64,000 bases of DNA from Chelonoidis abingdonii. Taxonomy: Eukaryota; Chordata; Testudines; Testudinidae. Below the pieces are notes generated by a model that saw nothing but the letters and a program-made list of their open reading frames with translations, searched no databases and was not told where the DNA came from. Shown in pieces: positions 1 to 12,406 of the stretch. The stretch spans positions 54,539,475-54,603,474 of the forward strand of contig NC_133771.1 of assembly GCF_003597395.2 (NCBI RefSeq), read 5' to 3'. The position numbers and the translations under genes were made by a program. The first letter of the stretch is position 1; each line of letters opens with the position of its first letter.

Positions 1-340
1 GAGTGTTCCTACCACCCACTGGACCACTTTGGCCTTCACTTTCACATCCTCTCTGTTCCTCTTCCGGCCTGGTACTTCTCCAGCTTCTCATATTCCTTCT
101 CCTGATGTTGCTGTCACTTGGCACTGCTATATCTTCACCACGCGTCTTCTGCCCTTGTCCTTACCACGATGTCTGGTTGATTGCCAGTACCTGCTGTCTG
201 TCTGGATCTGGAAGTCCCACAGAATCTTGCCCGCTTTTCTCCACAACCTTCTGTGGAATCTCAGATACTGCGCAGAACCCTCAAACTCCCAGGCCTCTGG
301 TAGAGGACCCGAGGTTGAGGAAGACACATACCACCCATAG
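1..340 (-). pseudogene. LINE ORF2 C-terminal remnant
   Basis: Read on the minus strand in shifting frames, this stretch gives ILWDFQIQTD, then DIAVPSDSN, then residues resembling EKLEKYQ and VKAKVVQWVVGTL. I recognise this as the C-terminal tail after the reverse transcriptase in a group of vertebrate non-LTR retrotransposons, where the consensus runs roughly ILWDF.IQTD, KRR.V.IDIAVP, EKYQ, VVPVVVGALG. Several frameshifts and stops break it. The element continues off the left edge of the window, so its 3' end is not visible. I do not assign a clade. It is not a host gene. Confidence 0.6.
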
Positions 341-1374
341 GGGTGAGAGGGGAATTTTTTTTTTATATAATTTTTAACCTAGTGCAGTTTATTAAACTTG
401 TGAAAAAATTCATTTGGCATTTTTTGGAGCTAATGACTATATTTTAAAAACAGTTTATGTTATCCATCTCACTTTTATGTGTTCCTTGATGTTTCATCTG
501 ATTTTGGTAATAAAGAATTGCAGTAAAGTTTTGCTACAAAGACTTAAGTTGGGATAATGGATAATCAGTACAACTGGTCAAATGATACTCATCAGATACA
601 TAATTTTATGGCTTTCATAATATAATTTAATTGACAACTAATTTATTAAGATATTTGATTGACCTTTTAGGTAGTCATACTAATCTTGGAATAATAGAAG
701 TATTTGTGGGATAATGAATGTGAGCAATATTTCCTACTGTTTCATCAGATCTATTTATTATGTATCCAAATTATGTTAGTGAAGTAGCCACCCTATAGAG
801 CTTAGTATTACAAGTTTAGGGCCAAATGATGGTCACTCTATTTATGTGAATAATTCTATTAAAGCCTCTCAAATCATTAAATATCCAGTGGTTTTACCTA
901 GGGATTAGCTAAAATATTGAGGAAAAGCCCACCACTTAGTGCTGTTCCTGTGCCCTATCCCAGTCCCATCCACCTCTTCCATGCCTCCTAAAGTTCTTAT
1001 GGTGGACATCATCCTGCTTAGCCACTTTTCCTTGCCAAAGGACCAAATTTCACGTTCCTTTTCAGAGCTAGGAGACTGCTGTACAAAGAGCTTGGCATTC
1101 CTAGAGGACATCCAGGGGCAGCAGAGGTGTCACAGAATGTAACAATGGCACATCAACCTCTGAAAATTTGTGAGTACCAGTTGCTCCATGTATCACACTG
1201 CAGCAATCCAATCCAGTCATGGGAAAAGAGGTGCTGGTGACATGGGGTCTTTCTATGTATGGCCTAGGCCTCTTGCAGATCTAATGTCATTCACGGGGCT
1301 TGTGGGCTGTCCTGAGGTATGGCTCACAAGCAGGACAACCATTCCTACCTTATAAAATGGGGAGGAAATTAACT
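341..1374. other. No identifiable feature
   Basis: AT-rich single-copy-looking DNA. Short open frames around 905-1355 have no recognisable motif and no splice context. Confidence 0.5.
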
Positions 1375-1600
1375 GAGAAGGAGCTCATGGTGGTGATCTC
1401 CTCTTTAACGTCCTCTCAGGGACTTTTCCATGGGAGGGGTGATCAGGATCTTTGCTTCTGAAAACAGGCACTACATTTGCTTTTTCCCATCCCTTGACAT
1501 TTCCCCAATAGCCCATCAGTGTTAAAAGCAACTGTCAGTGGTACCATGGAATTCAGATAATCCAGAAATAGATTTTTACATTCATATTTGAAAATAATTC
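1375..1600 (-). repeat. Possible CR1-like LINE fragment
   Basis: The text around 1463-1545 (a short tract about a 'cactacatttgc' block, then 'acatttccccaatag') resembles, in reverse complement, a reverse transcriptase segment of turtle CR1 elements. It is strongly diverged and no terminal sequence is present, so the call is tentative. Confidence 0.3.
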
Positions 1601-1813
1601 ACTTACCTGCTTTTACTAATATATTTATTTTTGTAGCAGAATATTCCTTCCTCCTTAAGTGTACACCTCTTTAGTAGGTTTTATTCTATTGAAGACAATT
1701 TTTTAAAAGTAATTAGATCGACCATCTTTGAAAATTAATTTTATCCCCATTTCACTGTCTCCTTAGTACTTTTTTCCCCTTTATATATTTATCTCCTTTA
1801 TACTCCTTTAAAA

Positions 1814-2700
1814 TACACCTCTACCTCGATATAATGCTGTCCTTGGGAGCCAAAAAATCTTACCGCATTATAGGTGAAACAGTGTGTCAAGGTTCCTTCC
1901 CCACTCTGAACTTTAGGGTACAGATGTGGGGACCTGCATGGACACTACTAAGCTTAATTACTAGCTTAGATCTGGTAACACTGCCACCATCCAGAATTCC
2001 AGTGTCTGGAGTTGCCTTGAGGGACTTCACCAATTCCCTGGTGAACACAGATCCAAATCCCTTGGATCTTAAAACAAGGAAAAATCAATCAGGTTCTTAA
2101 AAAGAAAGCTTTTAATTAAAGAAAGAAAAATAAAAATCATCTCTGTAAAATCAGGATGGAAAATACTTTACAGGGTTATCAGATTCACATAGCCCAGAGG
2201 AACCCCCTCTAGCCTTAGGTTCAAAGTTACAGCAAACAGAAGTAAAATCTTCTCATCAAAAAAGGAACATTTACAAGTTGAGAAAACAAAAATAGGACTA
2301 ACACGCCTTGCCTGGCTGTTACTTACAAGTTTGAAACATGAGAGACCGATTCAGAAAGATTTGGAGAGCCTAGATTGATATCTGGTCTCTGTTAGTCCCA
2401 AGAGCGAACAACCCCCAAAACAAAGAGAACAAACAAAAGACTTCCCTCCACCAAGATTTGAAAGTATCTTGTCCCCCTATTGGTCCTCTGGTCAGGTGTT
2501 ACCCAGGTTTACTGAGCTTCTTAACCCTTTACAGGTAAAAAAGACATTAACCCTTAGCTATCTGTTTATGACACCATGTTATATTGAACTTGCTTTGATC
2601 CATCGGAGTGCGCAGCCTCGCCTCCCCCGGAGCACTGCTTTACAGCGTTATATCCAAATTTGTGTTATATCGGGTGGCATTATATCGAGGTAGCGGTGTA
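1814..2700. mobile_element. TA-flanked MITE (Tc1/mariner-like) split by an LTR
   Basis: Outer ends form terminal inverted repeats of 24 bp with one mismatch: 1814-1837 (TACACCTCTACCTCGATA...) and 2677-2700. Both begin or end with TA, as expected for Tc1/mariner target duplication. Without the LTR inserted at 1885-2573, the element is about 198 bp, a typical MITE size, with no coding capacity. GTTATATCG-type submotifs recur inside both arms. The superfamily is inferred only from the TA duplication and the short palindromic build. Confidence 0.7.
1885..2573 (-). mobile_element. Solo LTR, copy 1 (TGTCA...TGACA family)
   Basis: Begins TGTCAAGGTTCCTTCC and ends ATCTGTTTATGACA, so it has TG...CA ends with longer inverted TGTCA/TGACA tips. 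It is the reverse orientation of the copies at 28749 and 59382. Shared landmarks are the 'gtccccacatctgtaccc' complement near one end and 'taaccctttacaggtaaa' near the other. It sits inside the MITE at 1814-2700, so it is younger than that MITE. The flanking 5-mers are CAGTG and CCATG, a plausible but decayed target duplication. No internal retrotransposon sequence is present. Confidence 0.75.
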
Positions 2701-4447
2701 CTTTTTACAGTATCAACTCAATTTCACTTTTTTGCTGTTTATATCTTTTCCCATTTATCCCTTTATATTTTGTATATTTTCATTTAGTTATCTCCAATTT
2801 TTCTCATTTCAAATAGCAATTTAAAAAACAACAACACATTCTCAGATCTTTAAGGAGGTCCTTGCACATCCACACTGAACAATTCTTTTTAATTCCATTC
2901 CTCAGTTTCTAAGGAATTCTATTCCATTGAAACTTAATCATAGTGTCTTTTAGGATGGGGCATTAGTTCAATACTCACTCAGAGAGAAGAGCATGTCCCA
3001 CTGAGTCACTAGCATTACCGTACTTGCTGAAACAGTACAGTGTTCCTTGGAGGTCTCCAAATCTGGTACTAACTCATCTTGAGCCTGTTTAGCTTGTTAA
3101 ATCTGACAGGATTACAGCACAAGGAGATACGGGTGCCTGAATTCAGACAAGTTTGTGGAGCATTTTACAGAATATTGTTGATAGAAAATATATAGACACT
3201 CCATATTTTTCTAGTAGATTAACAGATAAATGATCAGCTTAACAGAAATGAATATGTTATAACTCCCCTTCCCGCCTAGATAAACAGAAAATGTTTGTGC
3301 AACTTCTATGGGTTTTTATCTTGAAATTATATAGAATAACTTTGTTAAACAATATACTCCAAATCAGTATTTATCAGCAAAGCAGACCTATTGTGCAAAA
3401 AAAGAGATGTTTTCTTCTAATGCTGTACATTCTAGCATTTGCAGGTTTGAAAATTCAAAGAATTAAGGAAAAACCCTGGCCAAACAAAAAAAAGAAATCT
3501 TTGTATTTATATAAACACAGCATTATTTCCAAAAGACCTCTGTTCTCATTTAGGCACCTGAATGAAATGGTTAGATTTTCCAAAATGCTCAGCACCCAGC
3601 AGCTTCTACTTGGTGCTGAGCTCTCTTGAAAAACCAGGCTCATAATTTAGATTGCCTACCAAATGCTGTGTCTATTTTCTAGATGAAAAACTGAAGCCTA
3701 CAGAGAATAAGCACCTCAGTCTTGCAAACAGTTGCCATCTACTGAGTGTAAAGCACATGAGTTGTCTCATCGACTCCGAACTGCTCATGTACTTAAACTT
3801 AAACATTTTGATAAGTGTTTGCAGGATTGAGTCTTACATGTTTTGTTCTTGTCATAGAAGAAGACTGAATGATCTGGGAACAGATATCAGATATCCTGAT
3901 TCAAGACAATCCTTCTGATCTGGGCTGAGGCCTTTGGGCACAATAAAAAAACACACAAATTTAACAATAAAAAGAAGTAATAAACAGTAGTAGTTGGGGG
4001 TCTTGGTGGAAACTGTATTGCAAGTTCAATGCTTTCTGCACCCTGTGTTCCATCAGCAAAAGCCATGCCAATTACACTGTAGTCAGTATATATAATAATA
4101 CTAATAATAACTTATAGAGCATTTTTCACAATAGATCTCAGAGAACTTAACAAAGGTCAATGTCAACTCATTAACCCCATTATCCCTAAGAGTATATACA
4201 GCTTGTGTCTTCAGTGTAATTAATAAAAATGTACAAGGTTTACAGTTTTGCAAATTTAAGCTAGCTTTTCACATCATTTTGAACACAAAATTTGTTCAAG
4301 TGGCTCACAAGACCTTGGACTCCATTGGGTTTTCTCATTCCAAATAGTAAACTTCACATTAGCTGTGGGATAGAAATCAATTTCCCATCTATGCTAGCCT
4401 GCAACAAAACTCCTTTATCACCACTTTTCCAATCTGTGGTGTAAATT
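2701..4447. other. No identifiable feature
   Basis: AT-rich DNA. The open frame at 3291-3629 is low-complexity and unsupported. No terminal repeats, RNA genes or coding domains are recognised. Confidence 0.5.
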
Positions 4448-4979
4448 CATAGAATCATAGAATCATAGAATCAAAAGGTTGGAAGGGACCTCATGAGGTC
4501 ATCTAGTCCTAAAGCCCCCTGCTTAAAGGCCAGACCATTTTCCTAAATATCCCAGCCAGGGTGCGGTCTAGCCAGACTTAAATAGCTCTAAAGATGGAGA
4601 TTCTACCACCTCCCTAGGTAACCCATTCCAATACTTCACCACTTCCTAGTCGAGAAATTTTTCTAATATCCAGCCTCGACTTCCGCAACTGCAACTTCAA
4701 ACCATGCTCCTTGTTCTGTCCTCTGTCACCACTGAGAACAAGCCTAGCTCCCTCCTCCTTGGAGCATCCCTTCAAGTAAGTGAATTGCTATCAAATCCCC
4801 CTTAGTCTTCTCTTCTGCAGCTAATAGCCTAGATCCTTCAGCTCTTCTTCATAAGTCATGTGCTCCAGTCTCTAATTCATTTTTGTTGCCCTCCGCTGGA
4901 CTCTCTCCAATTTCCACGTCCTTTTTGTAGTGTGGCGCCCAAAACTGACAAATATTCCAGATGCGGCCTCACTAGTGCC

Positions 4980-7600
4980 GAATAGAGAAAATCACATCCC
5001 TCGATCTGCTGGCAACATCCTACTAATACAGCCCACTATGCTATTACCCTTTTTGTACAAGAGCACACTGTAGGCTCATGTTCAACTTTCATCTACCGAA
5101 ACCCAAGATCCTTTTCTTCAGCACTGCTACTTAGCCAAACAGTCCGCAGCCTGTAGCATGTCATGGGTTTTTCTGTCCTAAGTGCAAGGACTTTGCACTT
5201 GTCCTTGTTGAACTTTCATGAGTTTCTCGTGGGCCCAACTTTTCTCCAATGTTCTAAGTCTCCCTGAATCCTATCCATGCCCTCCAGCGTGTCCACCACT
5301 CCCCCCAACTTGGTGTCATCTGCAAATTTACTTAATGTGCAAGCTATCCCATCATCAAGATCATTAATGAAGACATTGAATAGAACGGGCCATAAAGACA
5401 GAACCCGGGGCACAGCACTTGTTACTGTTGCCAGCTAGAGAGTGTGCCATTATACCTACCTGCTTAGCCGTTGATTCACCAGTTTCTATCCACTTCACAG
5501 TCCATTCCTCCAACCATACTTCCTTAGTTTGCTGATGAGAATGCTGTGGGAAACAGTGTCAAAAGCCTTACTAAAGCAAGGTATACAACATCAACAGCTT
5601 TGCCCCCATCCAACGTCCAGTCATCTCAACGTAGAAAGCAATCAGGTTGGGTCAGGCATGACTTACCTTGTGAAATCCATGCTGACTGCTTCTGATCACC
5701 TTGTTTTCCTCTAAGTGTTTCAGGATGGATCCTTCAGCACTGCTCCCTGATTTTCAGGGATTGAGGTGAGACTGATGATCTGTAGTCCCTGATCTTCCTT
5801 TTTCCTTCTTTAAATAGTACTATATTTGCGCTTCCAGTCTCTGGGACCTCTCCTGTTCACCAGAATTTTCAAAGATAACGGTCAACGGCTCTGCAATCAC
5901 ATCAGCTAACTCCTCAGCACCTCGGATGCAGTTCGTCCGGTCCCAAGACTTGTGCACGTTAACGTCTTTAAGTAGCTCCTAACCTGACCCTCTATCACAG
6001 TGGCTGCCTCTCCTCTCTCCTCTCTGCGTTCCCTGTGTAGTAGTCTGGAGTTGATCCTCCCGTAAAGACTGAAGTGAAGAAGGAATTGATACTTCAGCCT
6101 TTTCCATATCTCTCCACACTAGATACCTGCCTCATTGAGTAAGGACCCACACCATCCCTAGTTCTCTTCTTGTTGCTTACATACTTGTAAAACCCCTTCC
6201 TATTATCCTTCACATCCCTTGTAATTTCAACTTCAAATTGCCCTTGCCTTTCTTGATTCTATCCCTGCAGGCCCGAGCAATAATCTTATATGCCTCCCCA
6301 TCATCTGTCCAAGCTTCCATTTTTTTAAGCTTCCTTCTTTGCTTCAGCTCACCATGAGTTCCTGCTACCATGCTGGGCACTTTCTACGCTTGCTGTCTTT
6401 CTTGCACATCGGTATGGTATTTTCCTGTGCTCTTAGCAGCATGGTTTCTTTAAAAAACTGCCAGCTCTCCTGGACACCCATCCCTTCAGTTCAGCTCCCA
6501 GGGAATCCTGCCCATCATTTCTCTAAGGGAGCTGAAATCCGCTTTCTGAAATCCAGGTTTGCGTTCTGCTTCTCTCCTTCCTTCCTTTGACCAGGATTCT
6601 AACCTCTACATTCATGATCACTGCTGCCAGGTTGCCGTTCACCCTTACTTCCGATCAACTCTTTCTGTTTGTGAAGCAGGTCGAGAGGCGCAAGCCCCTC
6701 GTTGTTCCCCCAGATTTGTACCAGGAAGTTGTCCTCAGCGATATCTCCAAAAAACTTCTGGATTGCCTGTGCACTGCTGTATTTCTTTCCCAGCAGATAT
6801 CAGGATAATTGACAATCCCCATGAAACCCAGGCCTGTGATCTACAGACTTCTTCTAGTTGTCTGTAAAAAGCCTCATCCACCTTTCTTTCTGGTCTGGTT
6901 GGTCTGTAGCAGACACCCACTATAACATCCCCTTGTGACATTCCCCTCTAAATTAACCCAAAGACTTTCAACTGGCTCATTTCAGTTTCGTAGTGAGCCT
7001 CAAGCATCATTACAGCTCTTTTACATACAGCGCTACTCCTCCCCCTCTTCGCCCCTGCCTATCCTTCTCTGAACAGCTTATACCCATCCATGCAGTGCTC
7101 CAGGTTGCAGCAATCCCACCATGTTCTCGTTATGCCAATAACATCGTAATTCCCTGTCGTGCATAGTACTAATTCTCCTTCTTGTTTCAGGCTCCTCGCA
7201 TTTGTGTAAAATTTGTTAAAAATTCACCAGTGCCCTACTTTCTTCTGCTGCTTATTTCCCCTGTTGCATCCTCCTCCTTGAATTGTCTCCTGGTGTTCTC
7301 TTTTCCTACACACCTCAGATATAAGGGCTTCATTAGGACACTTAAGCAATGATTTGATTCCCCCACCTCCAGTTCCATTACTTTCTCCTTTCTCCTGCCA
7401 TTACAAACCCTGCATTCTCCAAGTTCCATCCCTTCCTCAGGTTTCCTCCTCTTTGAGACTTACCTTTGGGTTTGGTCACCTTCCCCCGTCGAACCTAGTT
7501 TAAAGCCCCCTCACTAGGTTAGCCAGTCGACGTCCAAAATGCTCTTCCCTTCCTTGACAGGTGGAGTCCATCCTCCGCCTAGCAGTCCTCCTTCTGGAAC
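4980..7600 (-). pseudogene. CR1 ORF2 (endonuclease and reverse transcriptase), broken
   Basis: The minus strand 5413-5216 reads [19 protein letters not shown] followed by [12 protein letters not shown]. This is the CR1 reverse transcriptase palm, with the FADD catalytic motif encoded at 5315-5326. Further 5', 6941-6735 reads GDVIVGVCYRPTRPE, then VDEAFYRQLEEV, which is the endonuclease domain; the frame is lost just before the expected GDFNH motif. Intact CR1 ORF2 is roughly 900-1000 residues, whereas the longest open piece here is under 100. The protein normally nicks DNA and primes reverse transcription on the nick. Confidence 0.85.
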
Positions 7601-7982
7601 AGTAGTCCTGGTCGAGAAAGCCAAAGCCTCCTGACGACACCATCTCCGCAACCAGGCATTCACCTCTTAGGATGCATCTGTCTCTGCTAGGCCCCTACCC
7701 TTGACCAAGAATCAGGGAGACACCACTCTGCGCTGACCGAACTCCTTCACCCGTCTCCGAGGCCTGTAGTCACCTTTCATCTGCTGAGATCACTCTCCAG
7801 TATCATGGTTCCCACATGGATGGAAGTAGCATGGGTAGTAGTCAGTGGGGCAGATGATTCTCGACAATCCCTCCGAACGTCTCGATACGGGCCCCGGCAG
7901 AAACATACCTCCCGAGAGGCCCTGTCAGGCAACAGATGGGTGCTTCCGCCCCCTCAGACTCGAGTCTCCAATCACCACAACC

Positions 7983-8435
7983 CTACGTTTCCTGCTGGGT
8001 GTGTAGATGGGATCCTCTCAGCCTCAGGGTGCATGGCTTCGCTTCCTCCTCTTCCCTCCTATCCCAGCGCACATAACGACTCTTCCCCAGACTAGGGTGT
8101 GATGGACGGAGGTGGAACACTGACGGCCTGCGAGAAGTAACCAGCTGCCAGTGTCCTCCCTGTGCAAAGAGCCATCTCATCCTTCTCTGTGTGTGTAGCA
8201 GGAGCCCTCTGCACCTGGAGAGAATCCTCAGCCTTGCACGTCTCATCGTGGACACTATCAATATACTTCTCCAGGGCATGGATACTCCTGAGCCTAGACA
8301 CCTCCTCCTGTAACTCTCCCACCTGCTCCTGAGAGAATCCACCAGCAGACACCTGTCACATGATTCCCGCCCCCCCCCCGCCCGATGGTGAACAAGTGGG
8401 AAGTGCAGGCTACAGTCCCTGCAAGTCCACACCAG
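7983..8435 (-). pseudogene. CR1 ORF1 remnant with Cys/His residues
   Basis: On the minus strand from 8432, one frame reads MWTCRDCSLHFPLVHHR and then SCDRCLLVDSLRSRWE, with two CxxC pairs. Another frame from 8352 reads QEQVGELQEEVSRLRSI, a short coiled-coil-like stretch. Published turtle CR1 ORF1 carries a zinc-finger-like motif, which fits this. At least one frameshift splits the two parts. I infer ORF1 from position upstream of ORF2 and from the Cys pattern. Confidence 0.6.
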
Positions 8436-8540
8436 ATCGGGTAGAACATCATGACAAATGTCTGTCTGGATACAGCGCTGGTGAGGAGCAGAAGGTGTCT
8501 AGCACAAGCAGCGCGCCTCTCTTCACCATAGCGGCTTCCT

Positions 8541-9242
8541 AACTCCTTCCAAACTGCCTCACAAACTCCCCTGTTGGCTGTCCTCTGTCGCTTGCCGGCT
8601 GGCTTTTAAAACCTCTTTAGCCTAGGTCAGCTCTTGCCCCTCGTTAAGCACACAGGGAGATAGGCTGATCACAAGGCTGGTTGAGGCTGATCAAAGGTCA
8701 GCAGGAACAATGGTGCAAACAGGCAAGCACACAAGCAATCAGCAATGCACAGTCCCAAGATCCCACAGTAACTAACTCCCCTGTAGGAAAGACACAAACA
8801 CACAGTTAGTAATTCCCTTACCACAAGCTTCGCTCTGTCTTAGCTTCTTCAGCTAGGATCCTTCACAGGGCTGCACCAACTCCTTCCCTCACAAACCCCT
8901 GTTGGCTTCTCTGGTCGCTTGGCCTCTGCTTTTAAGCCTTCTCTTAGCCTAGTCAGCTCTTGCCCCTCGTTAAGCACACAGGGAAGACTGATCACAAGGC
9001 TGGTTGAGGCTGATCAAAGGTCAGCAGGGAACAATGGTGCAAACAGGCCCAAGACACACAAGCAATCAGGCAATCACAGTCCCAAACCCCACAGTAACAC
9101 AGTAACTAACTTCCCTCTAGGAAAGACACAAACACACAGTTAGTAATTCCCTTACCACAAGCTTCGCTCTGTCTCTGGCTTCTTCAGCTAGGGTCCTTCA
9201 CAGGGCTGCACCAACTCCTTCCCTCACAAATTCCCTGTTGGC
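8541..9242 (-). repeat. Tandem repeats, about 336 bp, at the CR1 5' end
   Basis: The block starting AACTCCTTCC appears at 8541, 8878 and 9213, giving periods of 337 and 335 bp and about 2.1 units. Shared internal landmarks are 'agctcttgcccctcgttaag', 'gctggttgaggctgatcaaa' and 'acacacagttagtaattccc'. The array lies directly upstream of the CR1 ORF1 remnant in the CR1 direction. The simplest reading is promoter-like 5' UTR monomers, as known in some L1 families, or a satellite captured at the 5' end. Confidence 0.75.
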
Positions 9243-9547
9243 AATTTACTGGTAAATTGATATTTTCATCCCAGCATGGCCTCAACACAGTCTGCTTACA
9301 TTGGTTTATATGAGGCCACCCCATAAAGATCCCCACCTATGCCATCAAAGAGGTGCAGAAGCCACTCTGCGCACAATCGTCTTCCAGAAAAGGGCTACTG
9401 TAAAGATTAATTGATGTGCTGGACTCACAAGCACCCTGCACACTTATGTAAATTAATTAATTCCCTCTATATGAATGAACGCTTCTATATCCCAATGGAG
9501 ATAATGCCATTTTTTATGGAGCAAAAGGAGAATAAATGATGCAGGTG
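9243..9547. other. No identifiable feature
   Basis: Unique-looking AT-rich DNA between the CR1 5' end and the next repeat. Confidence 0.4.
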
Positions 9548-10300
9548 TTGTGACAGATTGATGTTACCAATTTTTCTGGGGCTTTAGGTGATTAGGCTGA
9601 GGCAGCAGGAATTTTAGGGGAGGAGAGGAAGGAGCACACCATGTGATTAGTTTTAAAGCTTTATTAATTAAATAGCAGTGAGTGCTGGATGCACCCCCAG
9701 TTACTTGGAGGAAGGAAGAAAGCTTTAGTGCCCATGTTCTAATTCACTTTTGTACTTACATATGCACAATCCAAGGCTCGTTCTGCCTGGGTATAATGTA
9801 AGAAGAAGAGGGGCAAGGGTAGATGAGAGTTCTGTCCTGTGCACAGGCCGTCTAGGGTCTGCTGTTGATCACCAACTTGATTCAGATCTTGGGAGGGTTT
9901 TAAGCCCTGGGTTCTTCCAGGGGAATTTTCATTCAGGGACCTTCTCCACCCATACTCTTGGTACCAGTCCAAAAAGGTCTTCTGCAGGTTTCTTAGTTTC
10001 CCCAAAACAGGGTCACGAAGCTGTTGTTTTCAACTTACTGGCCTTTGCAATCTGTCTAGTTTTGCAACTTTGTCAGATATGTCTGGCTCCGTTCTCCTTT
10101 TTCATAAGCTTATGTCTGTTTGGCAGCAGGGAGCTTGTTTGTGTATGTTGGCCTTGGGCTGCAGTTTCATTTCTTATCTTCGAGCCTAGCTGAATCATCA
10201 AATTAACCCATTCCTTTCTCCCTTCCTCCCCATCGGTCTCTTGCAACCTGCAAAGGATTTTTTCATACCACACTGGCACCTTCAACCCTTCCCAAGATCA
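9548..10300 (-). repeat. Possible LTR-like repeat
   Basis: The segment starts TGTGACAGATTGATG and has an AATAAA-type signal on the minus strand in 'ctttattaattaaat' near 9660. Its base composition differs from the AT-rich flanks. This resembles an LTR in reverse orientation, but no matching far end or target duplication was found. Short open frames within it (9739-10193) carry no domain. Confidence 0.3.
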
Positions 10301-10305
10301 TTTCC

Positions 10306-10338
10306 CATATATATATATATATATACATATATATGTGT
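10306..10338. repeat. (AT)n microsatellite
   Basis: A run of alternating AT with one C interruption, passing into a short TG run. Confidence 0.85.
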
Positions 10339-10340
10339 GT

Positions 10341-12406
10341 TAGCAATATACAACACCATAGGGTCAATTTTTATTGTGACTGTAACAGTATTTTGCAAAA
10401 GCTTCTCAGCAATGTGCTTAGAATTTAAGCACCTGAAGTATCAACCGGGACAAGGATAGCGCTTACAAGATAGCTCTGATCTACCCCTTATTGTGTATTT
10501 TGTAAAACTATTGATGCTTTACGTTTTTATCTAGTAATAAATTTTACTTCTGTGAGCAGCAGGAGTAATTGCTGTGGCTGAACAATAAAATTAACTCTTT
10601 CAAAAGTTTTACTCTATGGCTTGCTCAATTTTTATAATTTATACATTCCTGGTGATATTCATTTTTAAAAGATTCCTGGTGGCTTCACCCTTCCTCCTGC
10701 CTCTGCATTTTAAAATATGTATGTTGGTGTCAAAGCACCTGAGAAAGTAATGGTGTTATGGGAAGATAAGAGTAAGAAGGTTGTTTCTGAAGCTATATAT
10801 ATGTGCTATTCTCTTTAACAATGATTGCTATTGCTTTGAAATGGCTCTGGCAGTTTGCAAGCAATAAAATGAAGTGAAATCTCTTTTCCTGCATTTTGTG
10901 CAGTTGTTACACTATTTTTAAAAGAAACAAAAGGGTCTGTTTAAAAGGATGGGGAAAAATCCCTCCAGAACCAGAGCAGGTTAATGTTTGTTCTATATAC
11001 ATATAGGTCTCTTATCCTGAACATCTCCATTCTCTGATTCTCATTTATGCAATGTCTCCTTTACAACAATGTAAAAGGGCCACAAAGACAGAATAAATTA
11101 CACAAACACCCTAAATTACACAAACACCCTAAATTACTCTGCCAGAGTCGTGAAAAAGGGTCTTGGTGTAAATGAGACTCGGGTCCAGTGAACTCCCTAC
11201 CTACACAGGTCAAATTATCCTCTCTAACAGATCTGATTGCAGGATGGGGGCCCAAATTGCTCCCTTTTCATAAGGAATGGAGTTACTGCCACTGTGGCCT
11301 GTGCTCCCTTTATTTATATTTCATTATATTCCTATTATGAATCACTTCTTTGATTGAACATGTTCAATCAAAAAAAAAACAACCAAACCAAAAGCAATTA
11401 TTTTATTATTAAACCCACCTAATTAGTATTAAACCAACCTAAAATGCTGCACCTAGAAGACCTCATTCACCTTCCTCAGAAGAATGCACTCTTTGTGGAC
11501 TATGGATACAAGAAATGAACAGACAAGATAAATGGCAATTTAGTCTCTTTCGCTCTTTGAGCACAGACCTGTTCTTCTAACCTTTATGTTCCTTTCATCC
11601 TCCCCATTACCTTTGTTTTTCTTGAAGGCAGTTATTAAATCTTGCCTTTAGTTAGTCTGTTCACTTTTTGAGGCAAGAGCCATGTCTTCTACCCATTCCT
11701 TAAAGTGCCTGACAAATTGTTGGGCATTTCAAAACTATCTGTAGTAATAATAATAATAATTAATTAATAAGGGTAAAGTGCTGGAGAAGAATTATGAAAA
11801 GAAGGACATAGAAATAAAGAAAAAAATAACCATAATTAACAATAAATATATGTCATCAACAGTGGTCCTGGATGAGAACAACAAAATGTGTGTAAAAGAA
11901 GAGACAATGAAGAGAAGAAGCTGCATTTAAAAAGAGAAATGGAAGAGGGGTTTTTCAGATGATATTGTAAAGTCAACTGGTCAGAAAAACAAAGGATTGA
12001 AACTAATTATAATTTAAGACTATGGATTTGTCATGGCAAATTTTAGAAGCTGTGGTAGAAAGGGCAAACATTTCCATAAATATACTTTTGAAAATCAAAA
12101 AGGTCACAATCTTTGCTTTTTACCGCACATGATTTTTATGTTTTCCATGTCAAAATAAAATCAAAGATCATCAGAAAAACATAGCAAATGAAAAACATTT
12201 TGGTACAGATTGTCCCCTAGGCTTATGGAACAGGAAACTCGATCGTATTACAGCTCAGGGTTTGTTAAGAATCATCCAGTCATCTCATCTGGAGAACAGG
12301 AAATGAATTTGGTCTCAAAACTACCAAGGGCCAGTTTCTGTTACTCTTACCCCAAAGGTATTCCAATTCACTTTAATGATACTTTCAAGAACTAAGGAAT
12401 TACTCA
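10341..12406. other. No identifiable feature apart from small simple repeats
   Basis: AT-rich. It contains two copies of a 20-bp unit (AAATTACACAAACACCCT...) around 11094-11134 and a short (AAT)n near 11744-11765. No coding or transposon ends are recognised. Confidence 0.5.

Larger units (their letters stand above)
4448..9242 (-). mobile_element. Near full-length CR1 LINE
   Basis: The 3' end on the minus strand is three perfect 8-bp units (CATAGAAT on plus, ATTCTATG on minus) at 4448-4471, the hallmark of CR1. Moving 5' on the minus strand come the 3' UTR, the ORF2 reverse transcriptase, the apurinic endonuclease region near 6700-6950, an ORF1 remnant near 7980-8435, and a tandem-repeat 5' region at 8541-9242. 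CR1 elements are usually 5'-truncated, so about 4.8 kb including ORF1 and 5' sequence is unusual. Many frameshifts and stops show that it is inactive. Confidence 0.88.

Noticed and set aside
3..377. 124-residue plus-strand open frame with a hydrophobic stretch
   Set aside because: The other strand carries recognisable LINE ORF2 tail motifs; this frame is its shadow.
9739..10193. Overlapping frames of 88 and 147 residues on opposite strands
   Set aside because: No domain, start context or splice sites; they lie in an LTR-like repeat.
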